Assembly (NCBI GenBank): GCA_002422945.1
Contig: DITW01000002.1
Span: 1-26,809, forward strand
Reading direction: 5' to 3'
Length of the DNA stretch: 26,809 bases
Source of the DNA: Sphingomonadales bacterium UBA6174
GTDB taxonomy: Bacteria > Pseudomonadota > Alphaproteobacteria > Sphingomonadales > Sphingomonadaceae
In this document: positions 24,619 through 26,809 of the stretch, piece after piece
Layout of the letters: every line of letters begins with the position of its first letter
How positions within the stretch are numbered: position 1 is the first letter of the stretch
Notes under the pieces: model-generated
What the model was told of the DNA's origin: nothing
Database searches by the model: none
The model's input: only the letters and a program-made list of their open reading frames with translations
Made by a program: the position numbers and the translations under genes

Positions 24619-25308
24619 ATGACGGGCACAAACGCCTTGCTTTCCACCCCTTTGCTACGGAAGAACGCCCCCAAGAGCTTGGCAGGCTATGCCCGTTTCC
24701 GGCAAGTATTGGACAATGACGGCGCATTGCCCGCGCGAATCAAAGCACTATATCTCGCGATTGTCGCGACGACCAAGGGTTATGAGGCCATGGCCGCGCG
24801 CGAACTGGCGCGGGGCCATGGATTGGGCCTGACATTCGATGAGGCGGCGTCGGGCGCCACTATCTTGTGCAGCGTGCGCGGCGAAGGCGCATCGCTCCGT
24901 TTCATCGGCATCCTCGAACAAACCTATCCCGACCGCGCAGACGCAGAAACGCCTCTGGCAGAAATCACCGTTGCCGATGGCGAGGCGCGCGACAATTTCC
25001 TTGCCTATTTCGGATCGATGCCACCATCGCTCGGCAAATTGGTCGACCACCTGCCGATTGCGGCTGATGCCTATTATCTGATGCGTGAAGGCACGCTCGC
25101 GACCACGCCCATCGGCAAGAAATATGCGGAATTATTGCTCTGCGCCGTCATTGCCGCCGATTACAGTACGCTGGTCGCGGTCCATGCCAAGGGCGCGATG
25201 ACAGCGGGCGCAAGCGAGACCGAGCTTTACGAAGCCCTGTTATGCGCCGTCCCGGTTTCCGGCCTATCTGGTTGGGTCGCCGCCATCAACGCGATCGAAG
25301 CACAATGA
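24619..25308 (+). CDS. Two-domain carboxymuconolactone decarboxylase-like protein (copy b)
   Basis: A 229-residue paralogue of the protein encoded at 16292-16972. The two share GYxxFRQ, DGAxxARIKAL, AxRELxRGxGLGLTxDxAxxG, xRGEGA, ADAYYLMRxG, AADYS and a C-terminal CxxPxxGxxxW pattern, with roughly half the positions identical by eye. The second repeat (VHAKGAMTAGASETELYEALL) keeps the CMD-type His and AG motif. There is no CxxC. The ATG at 24619 was chosen because GAGAGGA lies just upstream; the open frame before it crosses the promoter. It is the first gene of unit F and its stop overlaps the SDR start. Function unknown; the pairing of two copies suggests two related substrates or a hetero-oligomer. 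Confidence 0.75.
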   Translation: MTGTNALLSTPLLRKNAPKSLAGYARFRQVLDNDGALPARIKALYLAIVATTKGYEAMAARELARGHGLGLTFDEAASGATILCSVRGEGASLRFIGILEQTYPDRADAETPLAEITVADGEARDNFLAYFGSMPPSLGKLVDHLPIAADAYYLMREGTLATTPIGKKYAELLLCAVIAADYSTLVAVHAKGAMTAGASETELYEALLCAVPVSGLSGWVAAINAIEAQ

Positions 25309-26072
25309 CCATTGGCCGCATTCAGGGCAAAATCGCCGTCATTACCGGCGGCGCGCGCGGCCTTGGTGCCGCGGCGGTAACGCGCTTTTGCGAAGAAGGT
25401 GGCATTGTCCACATCGCCGATATTGACCAAAGCACAGGCGAGGCCTTTGCTGCGCGCCTACGCGAAAGCGGCTATCAGGCCGAATTCCATCACCTCGACG
25501 TTACCAGTGAAAACGCGTGGCAAACCGTCCTCGGTGCGGTCGATGCTAAACATGGCCGCATCGATATTCTGGTCAACAACGCGGGTGTCGCTTTGCCCAT
25601 CATGCCAATCGACGAACGCCCATTGGCCGACTGGCAATTGGTGATGGACGTCAATGCCAAAGGGGTATTTCTCGGCACGAAATATGTCCTGCCGATCATG
25701 AAGCGCAACGGTAGCGGCGCTATCGTCAACCTGTCCTCGGCGGCGGCTTTGGGCCAGTGGCAAACGATGGAGGGCGCTTATGCCGCCAGCAAGGCTGCTG
25801 TACATGTCTTCACCAAATCTGTCGGCACGCAATATGCGGCAGATAATATCCGCTGCAATTCCGTACATCCCGGCCCGATTGACGGGGAAATGGCGCAGGC
25901 GATCCTTGGTGCGAATCCTGACATCCTTGCCCGACGCCTCACCCGTGTGCCGATGAAAAGGCTCGGTAAGCCAGAGGAGGTGGCCGCTGCGATTCTCTTT
26001 CTGGCCTCGGATGAGGCATCCTATATTACCGGTGCGCAACTGAGTGTCGACGGCGGTGCTGTTGCTCAATAA
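25305..26072 (+). CDS. SDR-family oxidoreductase (unit F)
   Basis: A 255-residue classical SDR. TGGARGLG (14-21), the acidic HIADIDQ after the second strand (NAD preference), LVNNAG, VNLSSAAALGQ with the catalytic Ser, YAASK with Tyr and Lys, and the final LSVDGG are all present. The insert GQWQTMEGAY ahead of the Tyr resembles 3-alpha/20-beta-hydroxysteroid and cyclopentanol dehydrogenases, which hints at a cyclic alcohol substrate; this is a weak inference. The ATG at 25305 overlaps the stop of the CMD-like gene by four bases (ATGA), which rules out the longer upstream frame. It is the fifth SDR in the window. Confidence 0.87.
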   Translation: MTIGRIQGKIAVITGGARGLGAAAVTRFCEEGGIVHIADIDQSTGEAFAARLRESGYQAEFHHLDVTSENAWQTVLGAVDAKHGRIDILVNNAGVALPIMPIDERPLADWQLVMDVNAKGVFLGTKYVLPIMKRNGSGAIVNLSSAAALGQWQTMEGAYAASKAAVHVFTKSVGTQYAADNIRCNSVHPGPIDGEMAQAILGANPDILARRLTRVPMKRLGKPEEVAAAILFLASDEASYITGAQLSVDGGAVAQ

Positions 26073-26119
26073 TGAATGACTTAAGAGAGATGTCAGCCTA
26101 GATATACGGCGACAATCAG

Positions 26120-26767
26120 ATGTCTGGTTTACAAAGGTTTATACAAAAGATGAAAACACCAGTCAGGAAGCAGCGCGGCCAAAGCGAAGCACATGACGAA
26201 AAGCGCATGGAAATCGTGGAAAGCTGCGCACATCTTTTCGACAAGGTCGGCTACCACAAGGCATCGATGCAGATGCTGGCAGACGAGGTCGGGCTAGGCA
26301 AACCAACCTTATACCATTATTTTCGCAGCAAGGCGGAAATCCTCTACGCCATCCATGAATTGCACATGGACGCCCTGATGCGCGGGCTGGAAGATCTGAC
26401 CCGGTCCGATCTGCACCCAAGCGAAAGGCTGCGTAACGTCTGCACCGACATCCTCCGCCAGATCGCCGAACATCCGGGCTATGTCCGCGCCTTTATGGAT
26501 CATTACCCAGATCTCGAAGGCGACATGCGGAAAAAAATCCGGCTGCGGCGTGCTGATTACCTCAAGGCCGTTTGCGACCTGATCGAAGAGGGCATCAAGA
26601 GCGGCTATTTCGCCCCGTGCAACATTGAGGTCATCGCCTATGGCTTCCTCGGCATGTGCAACTGGGCCTATAAATGGTACCCACGATTGCAGCCACTCCG
26701 CCCGCCAGAGGAAGTGTCGCAGGAGCTGTGCAGCACCTTCCTCAGGGGCCTGGAAGTGCGCGCATAA
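26120..26767 (+). CDS. TetR-family transcriptional regulator
   Basis: A 215-residue repressor-type protein. The N-terminal DNA-binding domain (about 28-75) contains RMEIVESCAHLFDKVGYHKAS, LADEVGLGKPTLYHYFRSK (recognition helix) and the usual KAEIL turn. The C-terminal part is a helical ligand-binding/dimerisation domain resembling those of KstR2-type regulators of steroid and CoA-ester catabolism, which respond to acyl-CoA ligands. An alternative start is the ATG at 26150. It follows the SDR by 47 bp with no separate operator, so it is probably transcribed with unit F. It is the only TetR-type gene in the window and the natural candidate to bind the seven shared palindromes; that pairing is inference. 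Confidence 0.9.
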   Translation: MSGLQRFIQKMKTPVRKQRGQSEAHDEKRMEIVESCAHLFDKVGYHKASMQMLADEVGLGKPTLYHYFRSKAEILYAIHELHMDALMRGLEDLTRSDLHPSERLRNVCTDILRQIAEHPGYVRAFMDHYPDLEGDMRKKIRLRRADYLKAVCDLIEEGIKSGYFAPCNIEVIAYGFLGMCNWAYKWYPRLQPLRPPEEVSQELCSTFLRGLEVRA

Positions 26768-26787
26768 TCCCTTGAGGACCTCAGATA

Positions 26788-26809
26788 TTGACTGAACAAA
26801 CTTCTCATC
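26788..26809 (+). CDS. Possible start of a further gene, cut by the window edge
   Basis: A TTG at 26788 opens a frame (MTEQTSH) that runs to the edge, with GAGG ten bases upstream. It could be the next gene of unit F, but only seven codons are visible, so this is a weak call. Confidence 0.2.

Noticed and set aside
26770..26787. Terminator after the TetR-type gene
   Set aside because: The TGAGG/CCTCA palindrome has almost no loop and no T-tract, and GAGG may instead be a ribosome binding site for a next gene.
1..26809. tRNA, rRNA, CRISPR array, intact insertion sequence or riboswitch
   Set aside because: I looked for cloverleaf-like segments, regularly spaced repeats, transposase motifs and conserved leader folds and found none I could support by reading.

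Overview
This window looks like part of an alphaproteobacterial, most likely sphingomonad, chromosome or large plasmid. The signs are GC-rich catabolic genes with many ATGA/TAATG translational overlaps, a long TonB-dependent receptor heading a catabolic operon, and a dense set of SDR, CoA-pathway and P450 genes. The taxonomic call is inference; there is no rRNA or other marker gene.

Layout. Positions 1-1156 are a degenerate, phage-like margin: a truncated ParB-like ORF (258-401), an unknown 159-aa ORF (398-877) and the C-terminal remnant of a terminase-like protein (about 923-1069). From 1157 to the right edge lies a compact catabolic island of six transcription units. Unit A (minus, 7952 to 1157): TonB-dependent receptor, KstD/fumarate-reductase-like flavoprotein, MFS transporter, LuxR-type regulator, SDR. 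Unit B (minus, 11787 to 8264): crotonase-fold protein, EthD-like protein, SDR, acyl-CoA ligase. Unit C (minus, 16972 to 11922): two-domain CMD-like protein, CurA-like MDR reductase, FadB-like hydratase/dehydrogenase, thiolase. Unit D (plus, 17145 to 20784): ACAD10/11-type acyl-CoA dehydrogenase, APH-fold kinase, cytochrome P450. Unit E (minus, 24449 to 20840): two SDRs and an old-yellow-enzyme/dienoyl-CoA-reductase-like flavoprotein. Unit F (plus, 24619 to 26767): a second CMD-like protein, an SDR and a TetR-family regulator.

How it works together (inference). A hydrophobic, probably cyclic or terpenoid/steroid-like compound would enter by the receptor and/or MFS carrier. It would be oxidised by the P450, SDRs and KstD-like flavoprotein, activated by the CoA ligase, and degraded through hydratase, hydroxyacyl-CoA dehydrogenase and thiolase. 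The adjacent kinase and ACAD10/11-type dehydrogenase match the logic of 4-hydroxyacyl-CoA metabolism (phosphorylate the hydroxyl, then eliminate), as in the Pseudomonas lva pathway. The substrate cannot be named from sequence.

Regulation. The strongest non-coding signal is a 14-bp palindrome close to ACCGACCGGTCGGT. It occurs seven times, at the promoters of all six units, either inside the -35/-10 spacer or just past the -10 box. The TetR-family gene at 26120-26767 is the obvious candidate repressor, so the island looks like one self-contained regulon. The LuxR-type protein in unit A would be a second input.
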